This document shows positions 1 through 11,300 of a stretch of DNA of 64,000 bases, one piece after another. The notes below the pieces were generated by a model. The model saw nothing but the letters and a program-made list of their open reading frames with translations, ran no database searches and had not been told where the DNA came from. Position 1 is the first letter of the stretch; every line of letters begins with the position of its first letter. The stretch spans positions 46,815,929-46,879,928 of the forward strand of contig NC_031799.1 of assembly GCF_001522545.3 (NCBI RefSeq). Direction: 5' to 3'. The DNA is from Parus major (taxonomy: Eukaryota; Chordata; Aves; Passeriformes; Paridae). Made by a program: the position numbers and the translations under genes.

Positions 1-897
1 TGTTGCATTAATTTCCACTCAAAGTGTGAATAGCACACTCCTGGCTGGCCATTAGCAAGAGCCACTTGCTGCACTGGATAAGCATGTGGGGAACAGGCAG
101 CTGCAGCTTCCCATTGCCTTTCTAAAATAGCATCCCTGATTACTCCAGACCAGTGACTATGAGGTTCAACTGGTCGTATCTTCATTCCCTCTGGGGTGGT
201 AATTACCGTATCACCTACTGGCTGCCCTTCATGGGTATTCAGACTGCCCATTTTCTTTGTTATCTTTTCCAGTAGTTTATCTGATGGCTTTCTTTGTTTT
301 GAAACTGTGACTTCGACTTTGGAGGGTATTTCGTCACCTTCATCAGCTGAACTTTCTTCCTTGGAGTCCTTTGTATGGTACCAGGAAGATGTACAGGCCT
401 CGCCCCCTGTCCCTGTGTCGTGTTGTTCATTCACAGGAGATAAGGGGGGTGCACTTGGTATTATCGAGGTTGATTCTGTCACCTGATTGGCAATTTCTTT
501 TGCACTAGCCTTAATAGACACTTCAATGTCTTTTGCAGGACTAGGATCAGTAAATAAGCGAGAGCTTGACTTTGCTGGCACTTCTGTGTCTTCCCCAGCA
601 TTTTTTGTGCCGCTAGTGCCATACGCTTTTCTTTAGCAAATTCTTTAGCAGTTTTACTGCCATCAATAGTGGCATCCCATAAGGCATCTCCAATTTTTTG
701 CCACTCTGTTCAGTTAAAGATTTCTGTGGGATCTTGCATGAATCCCTTTTCTTTTGCCCACTTACACAACTCTTGGAGATTTTTTGTGCTTATACTGACC
801 TCTTGCTTAGTGAGAAATTCTGCCAGCAGTGATAATGCTGCTTCCTCTATCCATTTCCCGAGATAGCGGTCTTACTGGCAGTTCGGAGGACAGCCAT
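1..897 (-). pseudogene. Broken endogenous retroviral gag fragment
   Basis: A gag-like reading runs on the minus strand from an ATG at 897-895 to the window edge. It is interrupted at least three times: a frame change near 855-870 just after the start, an in-frame TGA near 711-713, and a frame change near 600 in an A-run. The longest open part (about 590 to 1) carries a PSAP tetrapeptide resembling a retroviral late-domain motif and then charged and proline-rich sequence as in a matrix-to-capsid linker. No protein can be made from it as it stands. Gag identity rests on position after the primer-binding site and on composition; no search was run. Confidence 0.55.
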
Positions 898-1031
898 CAG
901 TTCCTCTTTACCTCTCTCAGGCTCTTTGTGCCGAATTCTCTCCTTATTCCAGAATCCAGCAGATTCTTTAGTGCCTGTTTGCGGTGCCGAGCCTCTTGAG
1001 CAAGTCTTCAGGCAGTTTGCAGGCTTTTTGA

Positions 1032-1050
1032 GGTCCCTGTTTGGGTGCCA
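1032..1050 (-). other. Retroviral primer-binding site, tRNA-Lys-like
   Basis: On the minus strand the 19 bases begin TGGCACCC and end CAGGGACC, two bases after the LTR end. Position and sequence match a retroviral minus-strand primer-binding site complementary to the 3' end of a lysine tRNA. A lysine primer is typical of ERVK-like elements. Confidence 0.65.
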
Positions 1051-1052
1051 AT

Positions 1053-1393
1053 TGAAGGAGAAAGGTTCTGGAATCAAGAGACGACTCAGTATGAGTTTGC
1101 TGCTTGTTCCACTTTATTGCAGTTTCAGCAACAGTTTTATAGCATTAGTAAGGTAACACACGACACTTGTTCTGTAATAATTGGATAGTTGCTGTTGTTC
1201 ATGTGCTAATTTCTACTTTATTATTGGTCTAGGTCATGACACACTAGCCTCAGAAGATATGTTTTGCATTTAGCTACATTGTGAACTCTCATCCTGTTTA
1301 TTGCCACATTAGCCCTTAGTTTCTTCTTATCTTTGTTTGAATGTTGTGCCAAAGACTCATGCTAACTCAAAGTCAGGGTTGTGCAGGCCTTCC
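1053..1393 (-). repeat. 5' LTR of the endogenous retrovirus
   Basis: The left limit is clear: on the minus strand the LTR ends in CTTCA two bases before the primer-binding site. A TATA-like box (CTATAAAA, about 1135-1142) and a polyadenylation hexamer (AATAAA, about 1121-1126) lie in the expected order on the minus strand. The outer limit near 1393 is a guess from a TGGAAGG start that roughly mirrors the CCTTCA end. Target-site duplication cannot be tested because the other LTR is outside the window. Confidence 0.55.
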
Positions 1394-2253
1394 AAGGAGC
1401 CGTGGCCCGAGAAGAAAGCCACGCACACATTCCCCTACAAGGTAAGAGCTAGAGGAGTCATACGGTGGACATGTTGTTCTTCCAGTTACACAGATTGGGG
1501 GTTAAATCCAGGAGGAGATTTGGCATTGCTAAGGAACAGGCAGTCCTCCTCTACACTACACACAGTTTGGTGTACAGTCCTTTGCCCCACACTGCTGTAT
1601 AGATCCTGATGCACGGGCATCTTGGGCACAGTGGGAAACCCCTGTTGGGCTTCTCTAGCAGAGGCTGGTACCTGGGGCTGTGGGATGACTGGGGTCCAGT
1701 CCCAGTTACAGGAGCACTGCTGCCAGTGCTAGGGCATCCCCCTCCCAGGGCACCTGTGTGGGATTAGAGACTGACTCCTAGACCTGTCAAGTCCTGCCTA
1801 ATACTGAGCAAGGATTTGAGTCTTGTGTCTAAATCCAGACCTTAGAGTCCAAGTGCCAGTTGATACTGCAGTCAGTTGTTCTCCAGTTCTTGAATGAAGA
1901 TTTTGAGCCTGATCAAGTCCCATTCAATTCTTCTACAAATAATAAAACTTTGGTTTATTACTAAACCTTTAATAAACCTTTGGTTTACTAATGCTACTGT
2001 CTCCCCCTTTTCGGAAATCAGCAGGAATATAGACTTCAGTGAGGGGCCAGTGGAATATGCAGACTATTTATGAGTGAAATGGTTGGCAAGAGACAGTGCT
2101 TCCAGAACAGACTGTGTTTCTTCTGTCACAGGGTCAGGACTGACCCACAAGGCTGGCACTCTGCTGAATCATCTTTGCAACTGATCAACTTATGCAGAAC
2201 AACTTCAAGCATTAACCTTTTTCTCTCATATCTCCATTGTAATTTTTTTTCAG

Positions 2254-2836
2254 TCAGCTACATTTGCATGTAATCAGTCAGGATTTTGATTCTCCGGCTC
2301 TGAAAACCAAAAAGCACTGGAATTCTTTTACTACAGACTACTTCTTAAACTCTCAAGGTAATGATTAGAAAAAGTATTTCATAACATATAATCCTGCTTT
2401 GTTCTGGATTATATGTTATGTTTGTTCTGTTCTGCCAGGTTCTGGCTTTGGATTTTTCTTCCAAACAAATGTACAAGTTACACATTTTATTGCAGTAAGG
2501 GAAAAGTTTGATTTAATTTAAGACATCGAGGAGTAGGACTGAGTAAAAGTCAACAAATTTTGTAACTGGTTTAAAATAGAATGCAGCAGTGACACACTGT
2601 GCATGCAAAAGATTTGTAGTGTCATGTGTTTCATGATGCTGCACGGTATCAATACTCTGGTCTCTTTATTTTTATCCCCAGATGTGATAGAGATGGTAAG
2701 AAGCAAGGGAAAAGTGATGGTGAAAGACCATACCTCTGAACTTCTCAAACTTCCCCTCAGATGCCATCGCTGTAAAGAACAGCTGTCCACAATCCCACAG
2801 TTAAAGGAACATCTTAGGAAACATTGGCCAAAATGA
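2254..2836 (+). CDS. APTX: Aprataxin, 3' end (last two coding exons)
   Basis: Aprataxin is a nuclear HIT-family hydrolase that removes AMP from abortive DNA-ligation intermediates at strand breaks. Two coding exons are present: 2254-2357 and 2682-2836 (stop TGA 2834-2836). The first encodes the end of the HIT motif (LHLHVIS) and the conserved QDFDSP and KKHWNSF blocks. The donor is CAAG|GTAATG. The second, after acceptor TTATCCCCAG, encodes VIEMV and a C-terminal C2H2 zinc finger with two Cys then two His (RCHRC...EHLRKH) that aids DNA binding. Phase is consistent across the junction (G|AT). Upstream exons (FHA domain and most of the HIT domain) are left of the window, beyond the provirus. 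The 5' limit is ambiguous between two AG acceptors 4 bases apart (2254 or 2258). Identification comes from recognised vertebrate APTX sequence. Confidence 0.93.
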
Positions 2837-3060
2837 TTTTGCAAAAAAACATCTTCCAGTCTGTCTTCAGATTTCAAGCCAACACAAAGACTACGAAATG
2901 TTAATGGAAATGTGTGTTTATTAACTGGAATTGCAAATATAATGTGTGGAAAAGTATCCTGGAAACAGCAGCATACTAATTTAGTAATAGCTTCAACAAA
3001 AAAAACCAAGCCCTCTTCTTCCTCCCTACTGAAAATATAAATAAAGTGATTCCTGAAATT
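2837..3060 (+). other. APTX: APTX 3'UTR and polyadenylation signal
   Basis: After the APTX stop codon there is about 200 bases of non-coding sequence ending shortly after an AATAAA hexamer at 3040-3045. This is the first such hexamer on the plus strand downstream of the stop, so cleavage about 15-20 bases later is inferred. The TTTTGGTTGCAG stretch just after is unremarkable. Confidence 0.6.
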
Positions 3061-6000
3061 GAAGCTTTTTGGTTGCAGCTTTATTGTGGTACAGCTACAC
3101 TAATCTGTCAGTGAGTTGAAGTCTGCGAAAAACGCTTTGTTTGGATGAAAAGATTTATTTTAATTCAGGAGCTGAACTGAGCCCAGATCTTGGTTTCCAC
3201 TGAGAAAGAAACAATTATTTAGAGGTCTTTATCTTGGTGTTTTCTCCCTTCCACTGAAGTTCCTCCTATGTGTTAATGTTGCAAGCACTGGTGTGGCTGC
3301 CAGAATGTACTGTCAGTGGAGGGGAAGGAGCAGCAGCTGATCGTCCCCACTTTGCTGTGCCACTGAAAGGCCTGACAGGTGAGTGCTGCTGAACTGTCCC
3401 TCAGCTATGGAGTGGGCTTTGCCCCTCACCAGGGTGCCAGGACAGTCACTGCTCAGGCTCTAAGTGCAGCAAACAATCTCTTTTGGGTACAAGGATGTAT
3501 TTAAACATTTTATATGAAATGTAATACACAAACACCAGCTTTACTGCTCCCCAGAGTAATAATGCTATCAAGATTTGTAGCTACATGTCTGCATATGTTG
3601 AGGCTGGTACAGAAATCCTGTGGTTTAATCCCACTGTTTCTCTAACCAGGATTTTAGTGAGCCTCTTATCATTTGATTGTTGTGAAGATGTGAACTTGCA
3701 GAAGCAGCAGAACACTACTAATAAAAATCTCCTGACTCTCGATCTGGTTTGTACAGTTCAAATTCGTCCTAAGCCCAGCTCTGACTTAAGAAAGATGCTC
3801 TGTGTGAAATGGCTTTCAGTAAGAGTGCACAGAGCTTTTGCTATACAAGCAAAATGCTGCTCCTAACACTTAACACACTTTCTGTGGGGAGACTGTCCTC
3901 TTCTTCCATTCCCCCAGGCCACCAGCATGTTGCTGTACCCACTCAGATGGGGCAAATAGTAAGTTGCTGTTGCTGGAAAAGAATAAAGATGTTTCTGTTG
4001 TAAAGTAGTCCCCAAAAATGTGTTCTTTCAACCTGGTATGCAAGAAGCCAGTCCTCACAGAGGGTCACATTTATTTCATGCTTGTGCTGAGATGGGTGCT
4101 GGATGGTGAATCCACAGAGACAGCACACCCAGTTCTAGCCAAGCAGTGTAGCTGAGATATTTTCAAAATACCTAAGTCTGCACTTACCTGATTTCTAAAT
4201 ACCTGCCTACTCAATAGCTATTGGACAATCTTTTGCCTATTTCAATTTAAAGGTACAATGCTTTTCAAATTAATTGCGCCTCTTTAGAGATGTGGTTTTC
4301 ACATTATAATGAACTAAGTTCATCTAAAGGATGCTTTTTTAGGTGATTTAATTAATTTCAGTAAAACATTTGGAACATTGCCAAATGTAGTGTTCAGTAT
4401 CTTATTCAAGATTTCTGTTTGTTTCCTCTACTTGTTTCAAAACTATTCTGCAAGACCTTGCCATTTCCCACCTTTCTGGGTCTTTTAAGTATTTATCACT
4501 CTCCTATGACTCACTGTGCAAAATCTTTTCTTAAATCATTCATCTTTCACCAGAACAGGGTACAGTAAGGTGAAGGGTTGGCCATTACCTTATTTAAAAC
4601 ACCAGTAACAATTCAACTTTTGCTGACATCAGTAATAATATTCCTTAAATTGCAAAATAAAGCTTAAGAGAGTAAGGAACAGTAAGAAAAGTACAGCCAG
4701 TCTGAATTCATTCTTGACACAAACTAGGGCTTCAGCTGGCTCCAGAGGTAAAGTGCTAATGCTTTGCAACAGGAACTAATTTGGACCAAAGCCAGTTGTA
4801 AATGCTGGAGGGCTGTGGTCTTCCTAATGGCAGACATAGGCCAGAGAGGGAAGCCATGCTTCTTCACAGTGAAATGCAGTGCTCATGGCCCACCACATCG
4901 GGGTGGAGTTTTGGTTTTAGTACCTCTTAGGGCAGGTCAGAGTGAAGCATAAACACATGCAATCCATCTGTATGGGAACAGAGTGCAGCTGAGGCACAGT
5001 TGCCACACACTCAAATGTGGAGCACAATTGAGAAGGACAAGCCTGTGTATGATGTTGTAAATCAGTGGCATCACTGGGAGAACCACTGCCACCAGGGCTA
5101 ACCCCAGGGGGAGGGATGGCTGCAGGTCCAGCACTCGCTGTGAGGTCACCACTGTATGGGAAAGGTCTGCAGGAAGGCAGCAGAGTGTACAAGCTCTCTG
5201 AAGCCAACAAGGGGCAGCCAGGGGCAGCTGCCTATAGGGGTAGCCTCAAGGCCATGAAGGAAACCAAGGCAGGAAATGCAGACACTGTCACAAGTTACTT
5301 CATGTGTGCCTTTGCAGGGGACCCACAGCCTTCCTCCAATCTTTCATTTACACCTGGTAAGTCCATACGGGAGACTGTGAGCAACCAATACGACATCTTT
5401 GTTGGAAGAAAGCCTAAAAACAGCAGCATAATCTTAATCCTCATCAGCCAGTGATGATAAAGCATCTTCCTTCCACCCCTGGCTGTAATTAGATCTCATC
5501 TGGAGCTGTATTCTGCAATACTGTTATAGGAACGAGGCCTAAAGCCAAGAAAAACGTGGTAAAGGACCTTCCATGAGATGTGCCACAAGAAATGTGGTGA
5601 GAGGATTAACATGGGCTGATGGTAGGTGATGGATGACAGGTTACCAGGTGGAGGGCCAGATGGCCCTTGCCTCTGCAGCCATCCAGGTGGAAAAGAGAGT
5701 GGTGCAAGTGTTGTGTTCCATCCTTTGTCCTCTCATTGCAATTCTCAATACTCATTGACACAGAAAGTGGTTCTTTCCCCCTCCTCTCCATTTACTACTG
5801 CAGTTACAGAATATTTGACTGTAATCTCATCTCTGCTTCTCCCAAAAAGAATACATTTATTCTCGGAAAGCCTTCAAGGCAGAGGATGAGAACATGACCA
5901 CCTTGCAGACAAGTCCAGGGTCTTCCCCAGAGCAGGGATGCCTCTTTGGAAAGATCTGTGACTCTGACTCCATTGGAGTATACCCAGGAACACTTGTACG

Positions 6001-7080
6001 CAGCACTGTACAACTGTATATTGCAGGTGCGTTTATCACTGGCTATCTAAGAACCTATAATCTATTGCTCCAATGAACCACACTGTTTGTGTTACTGTTC
6101 GTGAAAGTTCCTACTGAACTTGATGGGATTTCTTTTCCTTTTGTGTTTAATGAAGCTAATCAGCAGAGAGGCGAGAAATACCTAATAAGGGAAACAGACT
6201 TCCATACAGCCACATTTGCTCAGAGTTTGAGATATCTTTAAAGTTAACTCCATATTTCTGCATTAATGGCTTACTTCCATTGCTGGTTATTGTAGGAGCC
6301 TCCACAGAATTCAAAAGAGCAAATTCAATGTGTCTGTAATGCCAGTAACTGAAGCTGAGTATATTTCAAGATTACATGCATCATTAAGGAAGCAAAAGAA
6401 CATGCCAGCAGAAATCAAGGGAAAGCTGACTCCTAGCTGCTGCTAAGAAACTAAGGTTCAGCAACTGCAGAAGTAGTAAGCAGGGCATCCACCCTCAAGA
6501 CTCACTGACACTGGGTGCTGCTCCCAGCTCTACTGCTCCTTACTCCAAGTACACTAGGGAAGGAAAGGTGTAGGGGAAGACAGTAAGAATTCAGTGATGA
6601 ATGATTTAGAAGACTGGTCTTTCACTTGGATGGCAGATTTAAAAGGGTTTTGCCGTGATGGGAGAACAAGAAAGCACACCTAACACAAAAGAGTCTTTGG
6701 CTTTCACCATCACCATGATGGAAAAGCAAAAGAAATCATACACATACTTTGGCACAAGCATGAATGCTCAGTAAGCCAGTAGCAATTTTACCTTTTCTTG
6801 TGTTCTCTTTCTAGACAACAGATTAAGTTGTGTAAGACCTCAGCGTTTCCTGGCATCAGATTTAGGAATGTCAGGAATTACTGGTGTGTCACATTTCAGT
6901 TGCAGGGCCAGAGTGCTCTGCAAAGGAGCACAGACTCCCTCATCAACCCTTTCTCCAGATCTAGTAGAAAGCTTCTGTATTGCACCATAGACTTTGCTCT
7001 GCTACCATTTTGAAGACCTGATCTTTTGAAACAGTCTTGCCCTGGAAAGTCTTTCATGTGTTTTGCCATCTCAAAACGCT
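3061..7080. other. Intergenic stretch between convergent APTX and ELP1
   Basis: No gene can be supported here. Open frames are short and overlap on both strands without splice or homology support. A weak CR1-like patch occurs near 5480-5560, resembling the reverse-transcriptase 3' region on the plus strand, but it is too diverged to call. The rest is ordinary AT-rich non-coding DNA with no RNA gene, array or long tandem repeat that I can see. Confidence 0.5.
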
Positions 7081-8380
7081 TTATTTAGTCTTGGAGAATC
7101 TCTTTCAAGTGTAGTCACAGTACTTGACAACAAGTTTAAGTCGTCCCCACAGAACCCAGAACAGGCCATGCAACTCAGAACAAGTGGAAACAAGATGTGC
7201 TCCAATGCTTCAGACTGACAAAAGGCTTTTACCACTCCCCTCCAGCAAGCCCAAGACAGCACAACATGGTGCAAGACCACATGGCCACCCCAGTTCAATG
7301 GAGTTCTTGCCACACAAGAGGAGTGACCTGCAGCACTGGACATGGTCATGCTGTGCAGTCGGAACACAGCTTGCTGCCATGCCATTAAACACCCCCAACA
7401 TACAGTAAAGCCCCTTGTTTGAGCAGTGTTTTTCTGCAGCACCCAGCAGAAATGGCCTGAACACTGCAGCTACCAGGCCAAAATTAACCAGGAAGGGGAT
7501 GCTACCAATGAAAAGGTTTCCAGCCTTGTCTCTCCCTCTGCTCCCAGAACTGCTGCTGTTATTTCTCGCACCAGATCGCAGAAGTATTCTGGGGTAAAAC
7601 CTAATTCTCAGCACAAGACCAGTTTCCAGATGACACAGTTCTGCAATAGTGCACAGCATTACCAGGGAACACCTGCTGATCTGTCAGTGTCATAAAGCAG
7701 CGTTAGACTATCTTTGATCTCAGATAATTAGGGTGGTATTACCCAGCAGAGCGTGACAATGCCACCACCCTGCTTTTATTCATGTTTTCCTCTGTCCAAG
7801 CCCTCCCTGGTGTGAATGGGCCCAGTTTCAATACAGCAATGGCTGTTGGCACTGCAGGATTCACTCTGATGTAACAAAGCAATGATGAAAATCTGGTATC
7901 AGCAACACCCAGCTTCAGCAGAGAAAACACAAAATTTGTTCAGCAACTACAGCCATTTGCTATTGCTACAGTCTTACAGGCAAGCTCTCTAAAGCAGGCT
8001 GAAGTGCTTAAAATGTGCCCTGTCATCATGGCAGGTATCAACTCTGCGAGGAAGGGATGGCAGAGAAGATAACCCATCCAATACTGGTGGGATTGCTTCA
8101 TCCAGACGGGGGAATAGTGGTAGGAGCTTTCAGAGCTGCGTAACCTTTTGCTCCCCAGCCTCACAAGCCACCTCTGCAGTGGATGTGAGTGGCTGTGCCC
8201 ATAAGCGTGACACCAAACGGGTCCCAGTCACAGCTGCACCAGGCAGAGGGACCCTTCACTCGCACAGCCCTAAGAACAGTGTATCAGAAACACCAGAACA
8301 GCAACGGCTTCTGCAAAGATATAATGAAATTATGTGAAAAGTTTAGAGTTCAGAGTCCAGAGGAATTCCTTGGCTTCTGG
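7081..8380 (-). other. ELP1: Probable ELP1 3'UTR region
   Basis: This lies immediately downstream of the ELP1 stop codon on the minus strand. AATAAA hexamers on that strand occur at 7775-7780 and 7080-7085, giving possible 3'UTRs of about 0.6 or 1.3 kb. Which is used cannot be told from sequence. Confidence 0.4.
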
Positions 8381-11300
8381 TTACTGGAGAAGATGCAGTT
8401 TCCACTGTAGATTTTTATTGAATTTCGGTGGAGTCAGTACTTCTGGATCTGAAAGGCAAATGGAACAAGCGTCAGAACAGGGGGTAACAGCAATATAGTT
8501 TCTTCAAGAGCTGTCAACTACTTTGTTCACTTTTCTTAAATCAAAGGATGCTGAGAAATCTCTTGATATCTAATGGAAAACCACTCAGAATATTCATGGA
8601 GTCCTCATGGAGGTAAAAGTGAACTTCACTTTATTTCTATCTTTAGCACACTCTCATAGGTCACAGAGTGTGTGCGGCTTAACAAGCTACTGTTGGCTAA
8701 TACATTTCGTTTATCATTTCTTGTACACATCATCATTGTTTTTCCTCATTCTTGCTGCTGCAGGAAAGTCCCAAGGACACTGTCTTTGGAAATGTTGTCT
8801 GGGTTGAAAGCTGGGCTGTGCAGACAGGCTTTGACTAAAATATCATGCCCTTGCTCTGTTAAAATGTTCTCCTACAGATATCTACCATTTCCCTATGATG
8901 ACTGATCACCAGGCTGCACAGGAGAGTGTCCTCAGAAAACCTGCTGTCACCAGGAAACCTCTGGGCACACCAAGTCCCTGTCCAATCATTAAGTGTTACT
9001 GTTCAGAACAAGGAGGCACAGGCACAAAGCCACAACCATTAGTGGCACTAAGCAGAACTCCATTCATTCATGTGTCACTGGCCCATCATGCACCAGAGTG
9101 AGCTGGCTCTTTTTGGTTAGACAGGTCACATCTATAGATTCAACAGAGGATTTCCCCACACAATTTCAGGGCTAGCAGGGAAAGAGGATGTAGGACTGTT
9201 GGGAAGGTAGAATTAGAAAGAAATTATAAATATGACTTTGTAGCCAGAAAGGCTAAGGAAGAAATACAAATGATAGCACGGTTTGAATAATTCAAAGAAA
9301 CCGGGCTGGTATGCCAGAACACATTCCTTCCTGCAATAAAACCAAGCTGAGACCCCTCATCCCAGCCTTATAAGGAAAGGTCTGAAGGACCCTGAGATAA
9401 CTAAAAATATGCAAAAATAGCGATTTCTATAGGTTGTACACAAATGTTACTATATTAGTATACTTAGAAAGATTGGTTAGTAAAGGAATAGAATATTCAA
9501 AGGTATAGGTTATATAAGCAGTGGTATAGAAGAGCTCGGTCTCTTTTTCCGGCTCTCTCACTTCTGTTATGTTCTGTAACTCTCTTTCGTAGAAATCTTA
9601 AGTCTTAAACTCATGTATTCGTATCTTACCCTCTTTTGTATTGCTCTCCCTGAGCCCACTTTGAGCTCTATCTGTTGGCTCATAGTAGGCTCTCTCTCTC
9701 TCTCTACCCCACGCCCTGAAATAAACTTCTAACACCTAACTCGATTATAGAGGTCTTTGCCGTGTCTCTGACCGTCCCCAGGAAGTGTCTCCTACATAGG
9801 ACTAGCGGGAAAACAGAAGACTGGGGAGTTGGGACCACCTTTTGCTAGGTTTCTCAGCCCTAATTTTGTATTCACTGCAAGGACTTTAAGACGGCAAAGT
9901 GACACGACAGATTGTAGCCTGGTCTGGTGAAGAGCCAGGCCTGACTGCCAAAGCCAGAGAGAAAAATTCATCAGGTAAGTTACAAGAAGAATTATTTAAC
10001 ACATTCCTTAGGAAATACTATTTTCAATTCCCTCACAACAGACTGACATTACACACAGAACCCAGCAGCAGTTGAGATATTTTAGCACAGGAGACAGTTT
10101 TGAACTGAGACAGTTTTAGCACACAAATTCAGAGCAAAATCAACTTTATTAAGAAAGCTGCTCACTTGCCACAAGCCAGGGTGGTACACCATAAGGAAAA
10201 GCAAGGAACCACCACAGCTGAGAAACTGATACAACTCATGGCAGGTAGCAGTACTTGGAGAAACTCCAAGCCCACTAACCTCCCTGACATTTCACACCCA
10301 AACTTAACTCAGAGCCTCAACTAACCTTGTACAACTGGAGGCACCATCCTCTTTTGCTGATAGGCAGCCATAATGCTGTTTGCAGTTGAATTGGGTCCCA
10401 AGACCTGTAAAAAGAAATAGCCATGTTTCAACCTGAACAAAGCAAAGCACAAGCAGAGATACTCTCAAAGGAAACTCTCCTATTATTGTCCAAAACTAGG
10501 AGATCTCACAGTACAAAGTGAACAGGATCAAAGAGTGATCAGTGTGATCAAAGCCCAGTAATGTCTCAGAAAAGTTAACACAGAGGCAGCAAGACAGAAC
10601 TGTTTTCACACAGCTTTTTGGAACACAGAACTCTTATCCAGCTTCTTCACAGCACCATAAATGTCATGATTCAGCAGGACTGATTTCATTACAGCACCAT
10701 CAATATTTAAAGTTAATTTGGGACTCTCTGTTCCCTGTCAAACAGAACAATTTTAATCTGTCTTTAAAAGTCCTGCTAATCAGCAGTTAGGGAGAAGATA
10801 CGTTGTGTTCACCATAAATATTCAGAAACCACTTACTAGAAACAAAGACTTTTTTACTCTGGAAGGGAACTAACTAACTAAAGCCCTTACGATTTCCTTA
10901 TTTTGCATCAAGCTGAAGCTTAGAAGTCTGACATAACCCTTCCTTTTGTAATTTACTCCTTACGATACATGGTTCACACTAAATTGACTAATCCAGTAGC
11001 TTTTCACTTCACAAGACCAGGATGGACAACAACTGCTCTAGTACACTTCTACCATTAAGTCTAGAAAAGAAGGGAGTGTTTCCATATTCTATAAATTGCT
11101 TAAGATGGAGCTTACAAAAACAAGTCACCACTAGGACAAGACAACTCAAGCCTCAGAAGACCTCATCACATCCAATGTGGCATTCAGTGCAGGGAACACA
11201 GTAGGTTATACATATTGTATCCATCTAGAGTGTACTGATTTGGCAGGTCCTGTCCAGAATATCTACTAAACCTCTAACAGAAAAAAGCCCCAGATTTTGA

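Larger units (their letters stand above)
1..1393 (-). mobile_element. Endogenous retrovirus, 5' part (LTR, primer-binding site, broken gag)
   Basis: Read on the minus strand this is the 5' end of a provirus that continues past the left window edge. Order: LTR (1393 to 1053), a primer-binding site (1050 to 1032), a short leader, then a gag-like region (897 to 1). The primer-binding site resembles the tRNA-Lys type, which suggests an ERVK/betaretrovirus-like family. The element lies upstream of the APTX exons and is antisense to APTX. It probably sits in an APTX intron, but the preceding APTX exon is outside the window, so this is inferred. The gag frame is disrupted, so this is a non-functional relic. 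Confidence 0.75.

Noticed and set aside
2518..3009. Minus-strand open frame of 163 codons
   Set aside because: Antisense shadow of the last APTX exon and its 3'UTR.
5065..5454. Plus-strand open frame of 129 codons between APTX and ELP1
   Set aside because: No recognised family, opposing frames of similar length, and no promoter or splice context. Treated as chance.
7210..7659. Minus-strand open frame of 149 codons
   Set aside because: Lies in the probable ELP1 3'UTR and has no recognisable domain.
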